This document shows, one piece after another, positions 23,191-36,104 of a DNA stretch of 64,000 nt. This DNA is from Laccaria trichodermophora (Eukaryota; Basidiomycota; Agaricomycetes; Agaricales; Hydnangiaceae): contig JACTVC010000031.1 in the NCBI GenBank assembly GCA_018417955.1, forward strand, positions 62,001 to 126,000, given 5' to 3'. A program made the translations under genes and the position numbers. The first letter of the stretch is position 1. Each line of letters begins with the position of its first letter. The notes below the pieces were generated by a model. That model was not told the DNA's origin. It searched no databases and saw nothing but the letters and a program-made list of their open reading frames with translations.

Positions 23191-23987
23191 ACAGATGGCA
23201 TTGGATATTTTGTGTTGAAAGTGCAGCAATTGAGCTTGATGAAGATGTAAACAAGTGGGATTTGGTCACGTGGTTGCTCCACTTCCTGACTTCCACCTCA
23301 GACTCTGGCACTCTCATCCTCTCCAAATTGTTCTTGCTCCTCAAAATGGCTCCCTATCATGGCAATCACAAGAAGAAAAAGAAGACAAAGAGCAAGCAGA
23401 GTAGCACAGACAGACTGGCAGAAGCACTCAGCCAGATCAATCATGAGGTTGTTATACTGCAACGTATGTTTCCTCACTCTCAAATCTTAAAAAATACTGA
23501 AGAACACGGAAACAGGTAAACACCATCAGAAGCACCCAAATCCCTGAAAGGTCTCTTCAGAGAAGAATCTTGCCAAGAAGCCTGCTTGTGATACAGGATT
23601 GGAAGGGAATGCCCAGAGGCCATAGTCAAACAACAGTATATAGCTAGACTTGGATATCTTACATAATATAGTGATCTTTTGTCTTGAACCACCATCTTGT
23701 CAGCAGTCTTGCCATCCTCTTGCACTACATGTAGTGCTTTGTATATCTGTACTTCCTACAGTATGCATAATCATGTTGGGCCAGCTGAGTATCTTGTAAC
23801 TGCTCATTGCTCACTTATGGGTGTTGATCCCAGATCCACCCATTCTTGCCTCCTCCTTCCCTCTTGGCTTCAGCTATGCAAGAAGTTCAGAGTGAATGCT
23901 TCACAATGGTGGGGGCACTGTGGACTTCACCAAAGCATAGTTGAAGTCTGCATTTCTTGGTAGAGTGAGAGCTGGAGAGTTGTGGGA
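23191..23987. other. Non-coding spacer with one short open frame
   Basis: A short + frame at 23,346-23,519 would start MAPYHGNHKKKKKTKSKQSS, a lysine-rich peptide of about 57 residues with no family I know. It may be the start of a decayed gene upstream of the Tnp2 remnant. Nothing else is recognised before the retrotransposon. Confidence 0.3.
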
Positions 23988-23992
23988 ATGTG

Positions 23993-24216
23993 TGTAATCC
24001 TGGATTACCACTTTCGGATATTGTTTGGCAACGCCTTCCGCATATTTGGTCATATATATATGCGGTCTCTTTAGATACTTCGCATCTCTCCTTCTCCCAT
24101 CTACCACCACTCTTGTATCTCGCTCTTATCACTTCCAGAATCATACACACGGTTAAATTCTGTCAGTTCTGTTGAGTCAGTGTTTTTCTATCCCTTTTCT
24201 AAGGGATAGGTTTCCA
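23993..24216 (+). repeat. 5' LTR of the chromovirus
   Basis: 224 bp, TG...CA ends. A TATATATATATG stretch near position 60 of the LTR may be the TATA box. It differs from the 3' LTR at five sites. Confidence 0.95.
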
Positions 24217-24622
24217 CTTTTTTTGAATTTCCCCCACTACTATTGATTCTGACACGCATATTACGCGCATATAGTCAACTCTTTCACCGTCTTTTGACTG
24301 GCAAGTTTGAACAACACGTCGATCTCGCTTCTTCTTGGAGGGTGAACACCTGTACCACCACTGCTGCTGTCGCCGCCACCGTTAACACACCGTCACCTTG
24401 ACCAAGCTGGAAGCCCCTCGCTTCACTCGCACCACAGCTGCTTCAAAACAGCTACCCATCCTTGATGGTCTTGCACCTAGTGCTCATGCCCGAAGCATGC
24501 GTCCATCTGTCCAACAGTCGCCTGCTACTCGTCCACATTCCCCAGCCTCTCCCCCCTCTTCACTTTATCTCTCCTCAGACTCCTCCGATAACGAATCTCC
24601 CACATATATCCACACCAACATC
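24217..24622 (+). other. Leader and possible upstream gag extension
   Basis: Follows the 5' LTR. I could not identify a tRNA primer-binding site at 24,217. The gag frame is open upstream of its ATG from about 24,398 (Ser/Pro-rich), so an N-terminal extension or a non-ATG start is possible. Confidence 0.4.
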
Positions 24623-26624
24623 ATGTCTACCCCTACCACTGTCACGACCGTTGAACCCACTAGCGCAAAGGCGCCTGTCTTAACAGCTGGGGATATATCT
24701 CCTGCTGTTATGATGGATTTCGAAAATGTGTCACAGGATTTCTTCATTGCTAAGTCCATCCCCAACGAAAAACAAGTGGCCATGATCATTCCGGGCCTCA
24801 AAGACATCAGGATCCGTGACTGGATCACTGCCGACCGTGCATGTCTTGTTGCACTCCCCTTCGTTGACTTCATGAAGGAATTGACTTGCATCAGGACTGG
24901 GAAGATCAAGTCTGCAACAACATTCTCACCTCAACCCTCACTAGCGCCAATATGACATTTTGGAATTGGGCACAACACCTGCTCAAACTCAACTGCTTGC
25001 TTAGGGGAATGTCTTCTGTGTTTGACGATGTCGCACTCTGCAACCACCTCGAGGCCCACCTTGACGATGACCTCAAAGTGCTCGTCAAACACAGCAAGGC
25101 TCAAAAGGACAAAGGCTTCAAAATGTGGGTCAATGCAGTTCGCCTCATCGACGAGGCTCATACTGCCAAAACGAAACATCAACATGACTTAATCGAGGAG
25201 ACGTTGCAGCGCCAGGCCAAACATCAGAACACTGACAGATTGCGAGGCCCTTCTCGTCGTGCCAACACCACCTTGTCTAAAACCACATCTTTGACTGCTA
25301 CTTCAAGTTCTTCCTCCATTGTTTGTCTTCTGTCGCTCCTGGACACTGAACGTACCCTGTTGAATGAGCACGACGGCTGCACCAAATGCAGACGGTTCTA
25401 CACAGACCACCGTTCTCATTCATGCCCCGACGGTTTCCCTACTGGTAAAGGCTACAAGACCCTCACGTTGGCTGACGCCTTGGCTGCTAAGAAGTCCAAG
25501 GCTGTTGCCAAGACTTCCACTAAAACTGTTGCTGCAACTATGGAACCCATCAGTTCCGATGAAGAAGTGGTCTCTGCCGCCGCTGTCCTCCCTAACTCCC
25601 CTGGCACATTCGACTCCGATTCTGAGGAGTATGATGCTCTGTCCGATCACGATGTGAGTGATTCATTGTGTGCTAAACATCTGTTCTGGGACTGCCAAAT
25701 ACATAGTCTGACGTCTAATTTCCCAGTGAGAACATGCGCACTGCTGGACAACAGCACACATTTAGTTCTCATTTGCCTGGAATTGGTATCAGAACTCGGC
25801 CTCCAATTGCATCGTTTACATAAACCAGAAATCGTTGATGTTGCATTCAGCAATGGAAAGAAGAAGAAAACAAAACTGTACGATTATGTGAAACTCTCTA
25901 TGACCTCTCTAGATGCGCAGTGGACTTCTCGGACTGTTAAAGCTCTCGTTACCCCGGGTCTCTGTGCCCCAATCATTCTCAGCCTGCCTTGGCTCATCCG
26001 TAATTCTATCGTTATCGATCATGTGTCTCGTACTTGCATAGACAAAAAGACTTCTTATGACCTGTTGAACCCCCCAAATGTTGTACCTCCCCCGCCTCGT
26101 AAATTATGTCTTCATGAACAACTGAATGAGACAAAGGTGGACAAAAAGTTAATGTTAGCTGAACTGATGATGGTCTGTAATGACCAGTTGAAAGACCCTA
26201 AAAACAGACCAGAAAAGATCAAAGATTTTAACGTGGCAGCTGCCGTCCGTTCGCGGATAGAAGTCCTTGCAGCGGCAGATGCACTTGCACAACAAGAAAA
26301 GAAATTGAAAGCTGAATACCACACAATCTTTGAGCCCATTCCCCACGTGGACGAACTACCCAGGGACATCATCGCAGAAATTAAGATTAAACAAGCAGAA
26401 AAAACAATTAAAACACACACTTATCCCTCCCTGCGGAAGTACAAGGAAGCTTGGCAAATCTTGATCCAACAACATTTGGATGCAGGAAGAATCTGTCTGT
26501 CATCTTCCCCCTGTGCTTCACCGTCCTTTATCGTACCAAAAGCGAATCCAAATGTTTTACCACATTGGGTAAATGACTACCGGCAACTGAATGAAAACAC
26601 TGTCACGGACAGTCATCCACTACC
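24623..26624 (+). pseudogene. Chromovirus gag, protease and start of reverse transcriptase (frame-broken)
   Basis: ATG at 24,623 opens MSTPTTVTTVEPTSAKAP and the capsid-like stretch FFIAKSIPNEKQVAMIIPGL. Near 24,880 the frame shifts by an indel and continues as DWEDQVCNNILTSTLTSANM in a second frame that then stays open. A cysteine/histidine knuckle-like segment (CTKC...HRSHSC) ends gag. The protease region has ALLDNSTHLVLI, where a D-x-G triad would be expected but DNS is found. The RT begins with AGRICLSSSPCASPSFIVPK and VNDYRQLNENTVTDSHPLP, and is cut after PLP at 26,624 by the 23-kb insertion. Confidence 0.85.
26617..26624. repeat. Target duplication CCACTACC, left copy
   Basis: Matches 49,641-49,648 exactly; both fall at the same RT codons (PLP), so removing the insertion plus one copy rejoins the RT reading frame. 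Confidence 0.85.
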
Positions 26625-27714
26625 AGCCCAGGCTGTAAGAATTGACCAAACTCCTGTGGATTAATCCCACTTTGCCTGTGACTCAGAGACTGGTCTTACC
26701 CAATATTTCCAAAAGTCTGGGTTCCATTCCATGGGGGAACCAAAAAAAAAAATGGGCAATTCTGCCCAGAAATTGTTTAATCCATACAATAAAAGCAATC
26801 AAATGTAATTCCGCGTGGTTCCGCCTCCTATATATATTTCTGCATGGTTCTTCCCATCAAATATGTTTCTCGTGTAGTTATTATTAGCCAGACAGGCCGC
26901 TTCTATCAAATCTGGTGTCATCTCCGCCAGCGCACCTTCCGTTGCTTTGATACACCATCAATTACAGTTCCAGGTATGTCTTCCACATGTCACAACTCAT
27001 TTAATATGTTTTCCGCATTCTTATGTTACTATTTCATTTTACTTTTGGTCTCCCTTTCGCATCTACCATTGTTTCTGCATCAATAAATCGATTTCGGCAT
27101 CCCAAAACCATCACACTCGTCTTTTGTTCAATCAATATGATTCCACATTGTTGTTTGTTTGTTTTGTTTGTTTGTTTTTTGAAAAAAAAAAAAGAAATTC
27201 CAGCCCTCCCCCCCCAATTCCTCTCAGCATAATTCACACACACCACCACATGGCCATCCTGTATTCCTCCTGCACTCATGTTAGAGTGGAAGATCACCCA
27301 AACTGGCCGTTGTGTGTAAGTTGAAGTTCACGGCAACGTCACGTGATGGTTCAACTTGTACACTTGATCAAGTATTATACGCCGCCCTCGTTACACCAAG
27401 AACTTATTATACAAATACTATGTACATTACAAAGATATCTTGTATGTATTAAGAGTGTTCAAGAAAAGGGGACAAATGTATTAGAACAAGAAATGGGATT
27501 TAAGATGGCAAAAAGTGCAGTGACAGAAATTTCGGGATTGAGAAAAGCCAAGATACCAAAAAATGACTCGTATACACGCCTCATGGCACACTACTTGCCT
27601 GACACAAATTGAAGTGGTGGGACCCTGACCAGGTTGTTTGATGCGAGTTGCGATGGTTCGTGAACACGATGTGCGAATGGCGGACTACTTTGAGGGCACG
27701 GATTGGCTGGCAGA
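26625..27714. other. Left end of the 23-kb element, mostly non-coding
   Basis: Holds the inverted terminal repeat (first about 80 bases), a GTTCCATTCCATGGGGGAAC near-palindrome at 26,720, a poly-A and a poly-T/poly-A run (27,170-27,195). A short + frame at 27,343-27,612 (MMVQLVHLIKYYTPPSLH...) has no recognisable family and is probably chance or a relic. Confidence 0.4.
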
Positions 27715-30223
27715 CTAGTTTGAGGGTGCAGATTGGCTGCCTTGTCTGTCAGCTCCTGCTGTATACAGTCCACGATGACAGACCAACCTTGTATTAATTT
27801 GATCCAACACCCATGCGACTTCTTCGACAGCCGCTAGCCAACCTGGATCTTGAGCACAATCTTTCAAGCCATCTGCCCACCACACAAGCATCGCCATCAC
27901 AGTGAGGAATGCATTCCTCCCATGTTTATTCACAGCCGTCCAACCGCCATCTCCCTCTGAGCACAATCGATGCGAGGCATTTAATGCGCCCTCAACACCC
28001 GCAACGTCGTGCCAAATTGGCTGCAATCCGTTCCACCACTTCCACCACCGTTGCTCAAATACGCGCGTATCCTCGATCATTGGCTGCGCCTTTCGTCCTC
28101 AAGCGACCCACCACACTACTTCTGTCGGCCTGTTGGTGGGTTTAAACCCCTCGGAACATGAACCCGCTTGGAACAAAGTGTGGCTTTCAAGTTGGACGTA
28201 TGTGTTAACAGCTGTAGTAAATCGCATACCAAGATCCTTGGCAGTGAGAAAATTATAACTGTCGCAGAACCATTCTGGCCAAGATGGGTCGGGGTCAATT
28301 TTAGCGACAGAGCCGGTAGTAAGCTGAGATATGAGAGGAGAGCGAGGAGCATGAGCAGAGTCACCCTGAGGAGGGGGATATGCATCCCCAGTGTCGAGCG
28401 AACATGGGGCCTCAGCCTTCAACATGCTTGCAGGCAGAGAAGCGTTGATGTTCGTGAAGCTGTCAACAGTTGACATGTTGATGCAGATGGTAACATTGTT
28501 ACCATTGATGGCAGAAGCAGATGGTTGAGTCTTCTTCTAGCGACTCGGGTCCATGGAAGTCTTGCCACTACTCCTCCCTGACCTCGTCCTGAGAGCTGGA
28601 ACGTCCCCCTCAATGTCACCACTCTCATCATTCCCATTGTCAATGTCGTTGCTGCCGTTGCTGTCGTCCTCAGTCTGTGGGAGACTCCTCAGCATCCGAA
28701 CTAGACAGATTCGACTTCCCATCGGATGTAATCGCCGAGCCGTTCTTCTTTGATATCTGAGCCCTCTTTGCCTTCTTTGTGGGATTCTTTCTACCTTTCC
28801 CAGCCTTTCGCTTGCATCGTGTTCTCAAGTCTGTGGAGTTGGAAGGCAGGGCAGAGGGTAGAGTAGTCAAGGGTGTGGGTGACGGCTGGGTAGATGGAGG
28901 CAGAGTGCCTGAAGGGAATGGTGATGATGGTCCTGCAGTGGGTTGTTCAGTGGATTGCACAGTGGATGGGATGATCGCGCATGCGCATTGCTGTTCTGTA
29001 GCTGGTAGATCTTTAGTAGTGACAAAAGAACAAATAATAACGGGGACTTACTGTAACAGGTTGAAAGGAATCTCAAAAACGCTTCCTTAGCGATGTTCCA
29101 TTGCTCCTTTTCAGCAAAGGGCCAAGTCTTTGGTGATGGGGTGAGGTTAGTGCTGTGGTGAATGCTAGTCAAGGCCCGTTAGCCCCTGGAAATATTCATG
29201 ACGAAGCAGAGCATACCCAAACATGTTGAGCTGGCCCTTTTTCTTTGGCTCAGGGCCCCCAACCAGCACTGACAAGTGCATACCGGTCGCCTCTCCAATG
29301 GCCTGAATGAGCGGCCCCAAAAGATTAGGAAGGCGATCAAGGACTCTGAAAGGTATTGGTCAGCGCAAGCCAGTCATCGTCAAATCAAATTACATACTCT
29401 TGCGCCGCCTCAGGATCCATCAAGCCCTCCTCGCCCTCAAGATCTTCGAGACGCTTCTTGTGGTCAAGGTGTTCCTGCTCTGCTATCTTCTCCCAGCGCT
29501 GACGTTCGGCTTCGTCGAGTCGTTTGAATGCCGCCATTTTGAACTCGTTACAAGCAGATGTGAGTAAGTTCTTCGATTTTCCGCTCTGCTTGAACTCTGC
29601 ATTGAAGGTCGCTTTCATTTCAGGAAAGTGAACCTTGGCCCAAGCCTCCCAAGGTGTGTTTCGCTTCAGGGGAGTAGCATCTTGGCCCAAGAGTCTCGAA
29701 ATGAGGATGGACATTGGGTCCTTGCCTCCTTTTACACTGTGTGGGAGCTTGACAATTTTCTTACAGCGGTACTCGAACCAGCCATAGAGTGACTAAATTT
29801 ATTGTCAGTACTCGATTGTTATGGTGTTTCCGGAATACGTACAGTTCGCGTGCACTCAACAACCTCAGCCTTCAGCTTCCAATGTTCTTTGGTTAAGATT
29901 TCCTGTCCGTTGGGACCGACAGGCAGGGTCATCGCAGGAAGATCAGTTTCGGCAGAGAGGGGGATCGTCCAGTGAAAACGAGCGAACCACGTGTTGACGA
30001 TACCGTCAAGGACAGTGGGGGCCTTTTTTGTCAAAAGCCCGTTTTTGTAGTCGTCAATATAGCTTTCCAAAAAAGTGAGGCAAGCGCCCTTTGCCCAGTT
30101 ACGCTTCAAAACACGCAAAAGGGGCTCTCTGTCAACCCTGAATGTTTGATATCAGATCACAACATCACATCAGTCGATTTTAGATTTTAAACTCACACTT
30201 CACCTTCAACATCGCCAATGTTA
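27715..30223 (-). pseudogene. Agaricomycete-specific multi-copy family protein of unknown function (probably decayed)
   Basis: Reverse strand. ATG at 30,223 (MDNNIGDVEGEV), a GT/AG intron to about 30,129, then DREPLLRVLKRNWAKGACLT and FLESYIDDYKNG, FARFHWTIPL. The next exon reads WFEYRCKKIVKLPHSVKGG, DPMSILISRLLGQDA, WEAWAKVHFPEMKA and RLDEAERQRWEKIAEQEH. Then PNLLGPLIQAIGEATGMHLS and VGGPEPKKKGQLNMFGYA. A Ser/Pro and Lys-rich linker follows, and finally WPEWFCDSYNFLTAKDLGM, WWKWWNGLQPIWHDV and AMLVWWADGL. This order is that of a large family seen across agaricomycetes whose function I do not know. Stops such as the one after SMDPSR, and frame changes near 28,100, imply a pseudogene unless further introns remove them. 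Confidence 0.6.
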
Positions 30224-30429
30224 TTGTCCATCTTGGTTTCTGGGGTGGAGAGCGTTTGGGCAACAATGGGTACGGATTTACACTCCTCTGGGTCTACGCA
30301 AGCTCCTTACCTACTATTACGTCTTATTACATCTGTGGGAAGGCTTCTCGTCCTAGATAAAGGCGCACTCAACAGCAAATTTGTCCCCCCATCCGCTTTT
30401 CCCTCACCTTTCACGCCGGAACATTTTCA
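30224..30429. promoter_or_regulatory. Bidirectional promoter region of the divergent gene pair
   Basis: About 206 bases separate the reverse-strand ATG at 30,223 from the + ATG at 30,430. It is pyrimidine-rich on the + side before the ATG and has no clear TATA box. Confidence 0.4.
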
Positions 30430-31346
30430 ATGGCTAATTTGCCCAATGCTGGAGCACCTGCTGGTTCCCCATCATTGGCAGACAGTAAGTATCAAACGTC
30501 CCTCTTCCGAATTACTTCCCACTGACGGTGATGGGCTCTCAGACCTTGAAAATCTTCTTGCTCGTCTTTCTATCACCCCAGAGGGCGCACGAGAAATCGT
30601 TCGTGCCCTGGTGGCTTACGCCAACCTCGACTCGACCCAGTCCCTCACAACCACCACAACCACTGCTTCTGACACCATCATCGCCGCTTCTCCCACTGTT
30701 GCCACTGGTGCAGAAACATCCGACCCCACTGATGACAACGCAGACGACGATCAACTCTCGGACACCAGTACCACCTCCCTGATCTCACTCTCTGATCTCG
30801 ATAGCATCGGCCACCTCACTGCTGCCAGTTCCGCCACTTTGGTTGCCGCTTCCCCACACAATGTTGCTCCCCTTGCAACCGATGGGTTCAATACTGCAGC
30901 TCCCATTGCCAATGCTGCAGGAGCCCAAACGGCTGTCACCACTGGAGCCACATCTGTGGCAGCCACTCCTGTCGTCGCTCCCACAGCTGTCAACATGGCC
31001 CTTCTGCTCTATGGCGTCCTCCCAGTGAATGCCCCAGCCAATGCTGTTTTGCCTCCTGCACACCTCCTTGCCTTGCCGTACGGATATCATGTCCCAGCTG
31101 CAAATGCTGAGGGCCCATTCTACGTCGTCACTCGAGGCCGCAACATTGGTGTATTCAATGGCTGGTACGTTATTTCTTCTGTTCCAACTTTACTATATTA
31201 ACCACCATCTATGATACAGGGAAAATACATCTCCTCTCGTCACCGGTGTTTCTCATGCCGTCTTCAGTTGGGTTGCCAGTATGACCGAAGGCCACGCTAG
31301 GATGAACATGGCGATTACCTCTACTTTTGCATTGTACCTCACCTAG
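30430..31346 (+). CDS. RNase H1 N-terminal (viroplasmin-like) domain protein
   Basis: ATG at 30,430 (MANLPNAGAPAGSPSLAD). Introns at 30,485-30,542 and 31,165-31,219 are GT/AG and preserve frame to a TAG at 31,344. Residues about 19-50 form a helix (LENLLARLSITPEGAREIVR), then a long Thr/Ala/Ser/Asp-rich disordered linker. Last, a compact domain reads GPFYVVTRGRNIGVFNGW, then ENTSPLVTGVSHAVFSWVAS and MTEGHARM. This matches the YVV.G...G.f..W......V.g......f....eA pattern of the RNase H1 N-terminal/caulimovirus viroplasmin fold, which binds RNA-DNA hybrids or dsRNA. No RNase H catalytic domain follows. Such stand-alone domains with disordered N-termini are common in agaricomycete repeat regions. 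The frame looks intact. Confidence 0.72.
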
Positions 31347-32339
31347 TAGCACAGTCGATATCGTGTATATGTTTTCGCCGTATAAAAATAAAAAGCATTG
31401 GCAATAACTCTAGGAGAACAACCAAAAGACTTGAATGCGAATGCACACACAAGTTCACAAGTATTAGTGACCTTACCCCAACAACACTGAGCCCCCTGAC
31501 CATACAAACAGGCCATGGTTGATGGTGCCTGCTGATGAGCCGATGTATATGTTGACCCCATCAAAGCTGGCTCGGCCACCCATATTTTCTTGATGAGTGG
31601 TTCTGTGTGCCGGCCGACCAGCCTAAGGATGAATTGACCCTGCTGAAATTGCCTTGGATTGTGGGTCAGCTGAACAGTTTTTGATTCCTCACAATATGGA
31701 TCAGCCCACTTGCTGCACCCTGGCTCAGCAAAGTCAGTTTACATACCCGAGGTCATGAATGTCATTGTCAGCCCCGAGCAGAGATGAGGCCGGCCCCCAT
31801 CTGTTGCCATCTCCAGCCCGGATATGGCCAGGCCCAGTCGGCACCACACTCCCTACCATTCTTTGGCTTGTCTCCAATTAAACAATTTATGTTGCCATCT
31901 GTCCCGTGATGATAGCCAGCCCGGCTAACACATGGCCTAGCTAAGTTTACTTGTTCATATGTTGTACCAACCCCCTAATGTTCTTTTCCATGTCCTGCAT
32001 TCAAAATCACCCTCTGGTTTTATGTTTGCATCAGGCCATTGAGTACATTAGCTGGTCCTGTATTCTGGTGCAAAGTTACTGAGCAGACAAGGTCATTGAA
32101 TCTGTACAAATGCATGGAAACAGCGAATCAAACATGTTCAGATGCAAAATAATGGAGCCGACAAGTGGGAAATAGTACAAATACCCGGGTTTCACCTTGA
32201 GTGATTGAATTGATTCCATATTAAATCATCGTGTCTGAGCCAGTGCATTTTTCAGGGAAAAGATGTGTGAGCTGGCACCATGTCCGGGTGAAATTACACC
32301 AAGCAGACATGAATTACATCAGTAAAGGTGCACATCGGG

Positions 32340-34850
32340 TGATGCAGGCATTTGAATTCTAAACTGTTGAAGTACCTTGGCTGGTGCCATGTCCAGATGC
32401 AAAATAATCAAGCAGACAAGTGAATGAAATGGGTAAAAATGCCTGGGCTGCACATCAGGTGATATTAAATTGTTGAAGTACTTTGGCTGGGTGAAAAATG
32501 ACTGAGCAGACAAGTGAATTAAATCATCAAAAGTGCCCGGGCCATGTCTTGGATAATAGAGCCGATTTTATATTAAATTGGTGAAGTACTTTGGCTGGTG
32601 CCAAGGTCAAGTGGAAAATAACCGAGCAGACAAGTGAGTTAAATCAGCAAAAGTGCTCGGGCTGCGTCTCGGATAATAGAGCCGATTTACTATTAAATTG
32701 TTGTACTTTGGCTGGTGCCAAGGCCAGGTGAAAAATGACCGAGCAGACAAGTGAATTAAATCGGTAAAAGTGCCCAGGCTACATCTCGGGTAATAGAGCC
32801 GATTTAATGGTAAATTGGTGAACTACTTTAACTGGTGCCGAGGCCGAGTGGAAAATAACCAAGCAGACAAGTGAATCAAATCGGTAAATGTGCCTGGGCT
32901 GCATCTTGGATAATAGAGCCAATTTAATATTAAATTGGTGAAGTACTTTGGCTGGTGCTGAGGCTGGGTGGAAAATAACCAAGCAGACAAGTGAATTAAA
33001 TCGGTAAAAGTGCCCAGGCTATGTCTCAGGTAATGGAGCCAATTTAATATTAAATTGGTGAAGTACTTTGGCTGGTGCCGAGGCTGGGTGGAAAATAACC
33101 GATCAGACAAGTGAATTAAATCGGTAAAAGTGCCCAGGCTACGTCTCGGGTAATAGAGCCAATTTAATATTAAATTGGTGAAGTACTCTAAGTGGTGCCG
33201 AGGCCGAGTGGAAAATAACCGAGCAGACAAGTGAATCAAATCGGTAAAAGTGCCTGGGCTGCATCTTGGATAATAGAGCCAATTTAATATTAGATTGGTG
33301 AAGTACTTTGGCTGGTGCCGAGGCCGGGTGGAAAATAACCGAGCAGACAAGTGAATTAAATCGGTAAAAGTGCCCAGGCTATGTCTCAGGTAATAGAGCC
33401 GATTTAATATTAAATTGGTGAAGTACTTTAAGTGGTGCCGAGGCCGAGTGGAAAATAACCAAGCAGACAAGTGAATCAAATCGGTAAAAGTGCCTGGGCT
33501 GCATCTTGGATAATAGAGCTAATTTAATATTAGATTGGTGAAGTACTTTGGCTGGTGCCGAGGCCGGGTGGAAAATAACCGAGCAGACAAGTGAATTAAA
33601 TCGGTAAAAGTGCCCAGGCTATGTCTCAGGTAATAGAGCCGATTTAATATTAAATTGGTGAAGTACTTTAAGTGGTGCCGAGGCCGAGTGGAAAATAACC
33701 AAGCAGACAAGTGAATCAAATCGGTAAAAGTGCCTGGGCTGCATCTTGGATAATAGAGCCAATTCAATATTAGATTGGTGAAGTACTTGGCTGGTGCCGA
33801 GGCTGGGTGGAAAATAACCGAGCAGACAAGTGAATTAAATCGGTAAAAGTGCCCAGGCTACGTCTCGGGTAATAGAGCTGATTTAATATTAAATTGGTGA
33901 CGTACTTTGGCTGGTGCCGAGGCCAGGTGAAAAATGACCGAGCAGACAAGTGAATTAAATCGGTAAAAGTGCCCAGGCTATGTCTCAGGTAATAGAGCCG
34001 ATTTAATATTAAATTGGTGAAGTACTTTAAGTGGTGCCGAGGCCGAGTGGAAAATAACCAAGCAGACAAGTGAATCAAATCGGTAAAAGTGCCTGGGCTG
34101 CATCTTGGATAATAGAGCCAATTCAATATTAGATTGGTGAAGTACTTGGCTGGTGCCGAGGCTGGGTGGAAAATAACCGAGCAGACAAGTGAATTAAATC
34201 GGTAAAAGTGCCCAGGCTACGTCTCGGGTAATAGAGCTGATTTAATATTAAATTGGTGACGTACTTTGGCTGGTGCCGAGGCCAGGTGAAAAATGACCGA
34301 GCAGACAAGTGAATTAAATCGGTAAAAGTGCCCAGGCTATGTCTCAGGTAATAGAGCCGATTTAATATTAAATTGGTGAAGTACTTTAAGTGGTGCCAAG
34401 GCCGAGTGGAAAATAACCAAGCAGACAAGTGAATCAAATCGGTAAAAGTGCCTGGGCTGCATCTTGGATAATAGAGCCAATTTAATATTAGATTGGTGAA
34501 GTACTTTGGCTGGTGCCGAGGCCGGGTGGAAAATAACTGAGCAGACAAGTGAATTAAATTGGTAACAATGCCTGCGCTGTGTCATGGGTAATAGAGCCGA
34601 TTTAATATTAAATTGGTGAAGTACTTTAACTGGTGCTGAGGCCGAGTGGAAAATAACCGAGCAGACAAGTGAATTAAATCGGTAAAAGTGACCAGCCTGC
34701 ATCCCGGATAATAGAGCCGATTTACTATTAAATCATTGAAGTACTTTGGCTGGTGCCGAGGCCAGGTCGAATATAACCAAGCAGACAAGTGAATTAAATT
34801 GGTAAAAACACCTGGGCTGCTGCTGATGATTAAATATGAAATTGTTATGC
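32340..34850 (+). repeat. Array of 120-bp repeats, left arm of element D
   Basis: Units contain ACCGAGCAGACAAGTGAATT, AAATCGGTAAAAGTGCC, CTCGGGTAATAGAGCCGATT and AATTGGTGAAGTACTTTGGC. Two alternating subtypes give a 240-bp period, and a 359-bp block beginning near 33,770 is repeated almost exactly at 34,129, showing recent higher-order amplification. Long reverse-strand frames here are array translations, not genes. Confidence 0.85.
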
Positions 34851-35942
34851 TGTCTACGGATGGTTGAAGTGGACCACTACTGAGCCTACAAGTGAAGTAT
34901 ATCACTGAACATGCCTGGGTTGCATCTGTATCATTTCAGTCTGGGTGTAATATTACCGAGCAGACAAGATAACACAACTGATGAGGGTTGTTCCCCGAGC
35001 TCGGAGCCATTCATACACCAATGCCGAATAGACAAGTTAGTTATAACTTTCACACCATCCGCCTGATGCTCCCTCTCAATGCCATCATTGTTGACCGACA
35101 ATTACTAAATCAGGCACTAGTTTCTCCAATAGGTGTAATCCTGCCCCCATTCCGCCCACCAGTCATGAGTATAGTATTTCCACTGTTACTGGACTATTTC
35201 TCTCCAAAAAAGTTCCTAATCATATTTTGGTCGTGTTTATTATATATGGTGTGAGGTTCACTTAAGGCTGGGGTAGCTAGTAGGTTGTTCAAAGAGTATT
35301 GATCAGGTAAGGAAGGCAGGATGTTTTAAATATCTGTTTTGGTAGATACAGAGATATGGCTGGAATGTTAGTGACTATCCATGTACCATTGTCCTGCTCC
35401 ATATATAATCTTCTGAAATCATTATCTTGTCTTGTCAATCTCTGTAATTCCTTTAAAACTTCTTTCTAGCTATCCCATCCCTACCTCCAACCCACTTTTG
35501 ACTCTCATTGGTGAAACAGTGGTGATGTAACTAATGGATACAACGTATTCCTCCCTCCTCTCCATGCACCATTTACCAGGTAAGTTGCTCCAATTAGAAC
35601 CTTATATCTTCATGTCGTGCAAATAATAATTGAACATATTCCTCTGGAACTCCCATGGGATTTATATGTCTTCTGGGCATGTTGTGCAATACAGATACTC
35701 AGAACCCCAAATGGCTATTCTGAGCTACCTCAAATTAAGCATATATAATATACACTGTATTCTTTCTGCTTTGGGGAGGCTACAGTAAAGGTATACATAC
35801 CATGGGGAACATTGAGGGAGATGCATGTCAACTACACTACTATAGGTTCTTGTTTTGAGTATGACATAGACTACATCAAGATATAATTAGCAGGGTTTTT
35901 GGAGAGAAGTGGCCAGTAATGGTTGAGATATAATGCTGATGA

Positions 35943-36066
35943 CAGGAGGGCAGGATGGCAGGATGGAAAGATGGAAGGATGGGAGGATGATGGGATGGTG
36001 GGATGGCAGGATGGCAGGATGGCAGGATGGCGGGATGGCGGGATGGCGGGATGGCGGGATGGCGGG
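35943..36066. repeat. GGATGG microsatellite in the centre of element D
   Basis: About 124 bases of GGATGGCAGGAT / GGATGGCGGGAT style repeats, purine-rich on the + strand, at the inner edge of the right arm. Confidence 0.85.
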
Positions 36067-36104
36067 AGAATCCACTCACTTGCCACTTTGCAGCCGGACA
36101 TGGC

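Noticed and set aside
24217..24240. tRNA primer-binding site for the chromovirus
   Set aside because: No 8-base or longer match to a common initiator or other tRNA 3' end could be recognised right after the LTR.
29385..29714. HMG-box-like reading of RLDEAERQRWEKIAEQEH
   Set aside because: The helix pattern is suggestive, but the segment belongs to a longer agaricomycete family with its own conserved order and lacks the full HMG consensus.
32823..34548. Long reverse-strand frames of repetitive protein (LIHLSARLFSTRPRHQPKY type)
   Set aside because: They are translations of the 120-bp array, whose length is a multiple of three; no start context, introns or non-repeat sequence.
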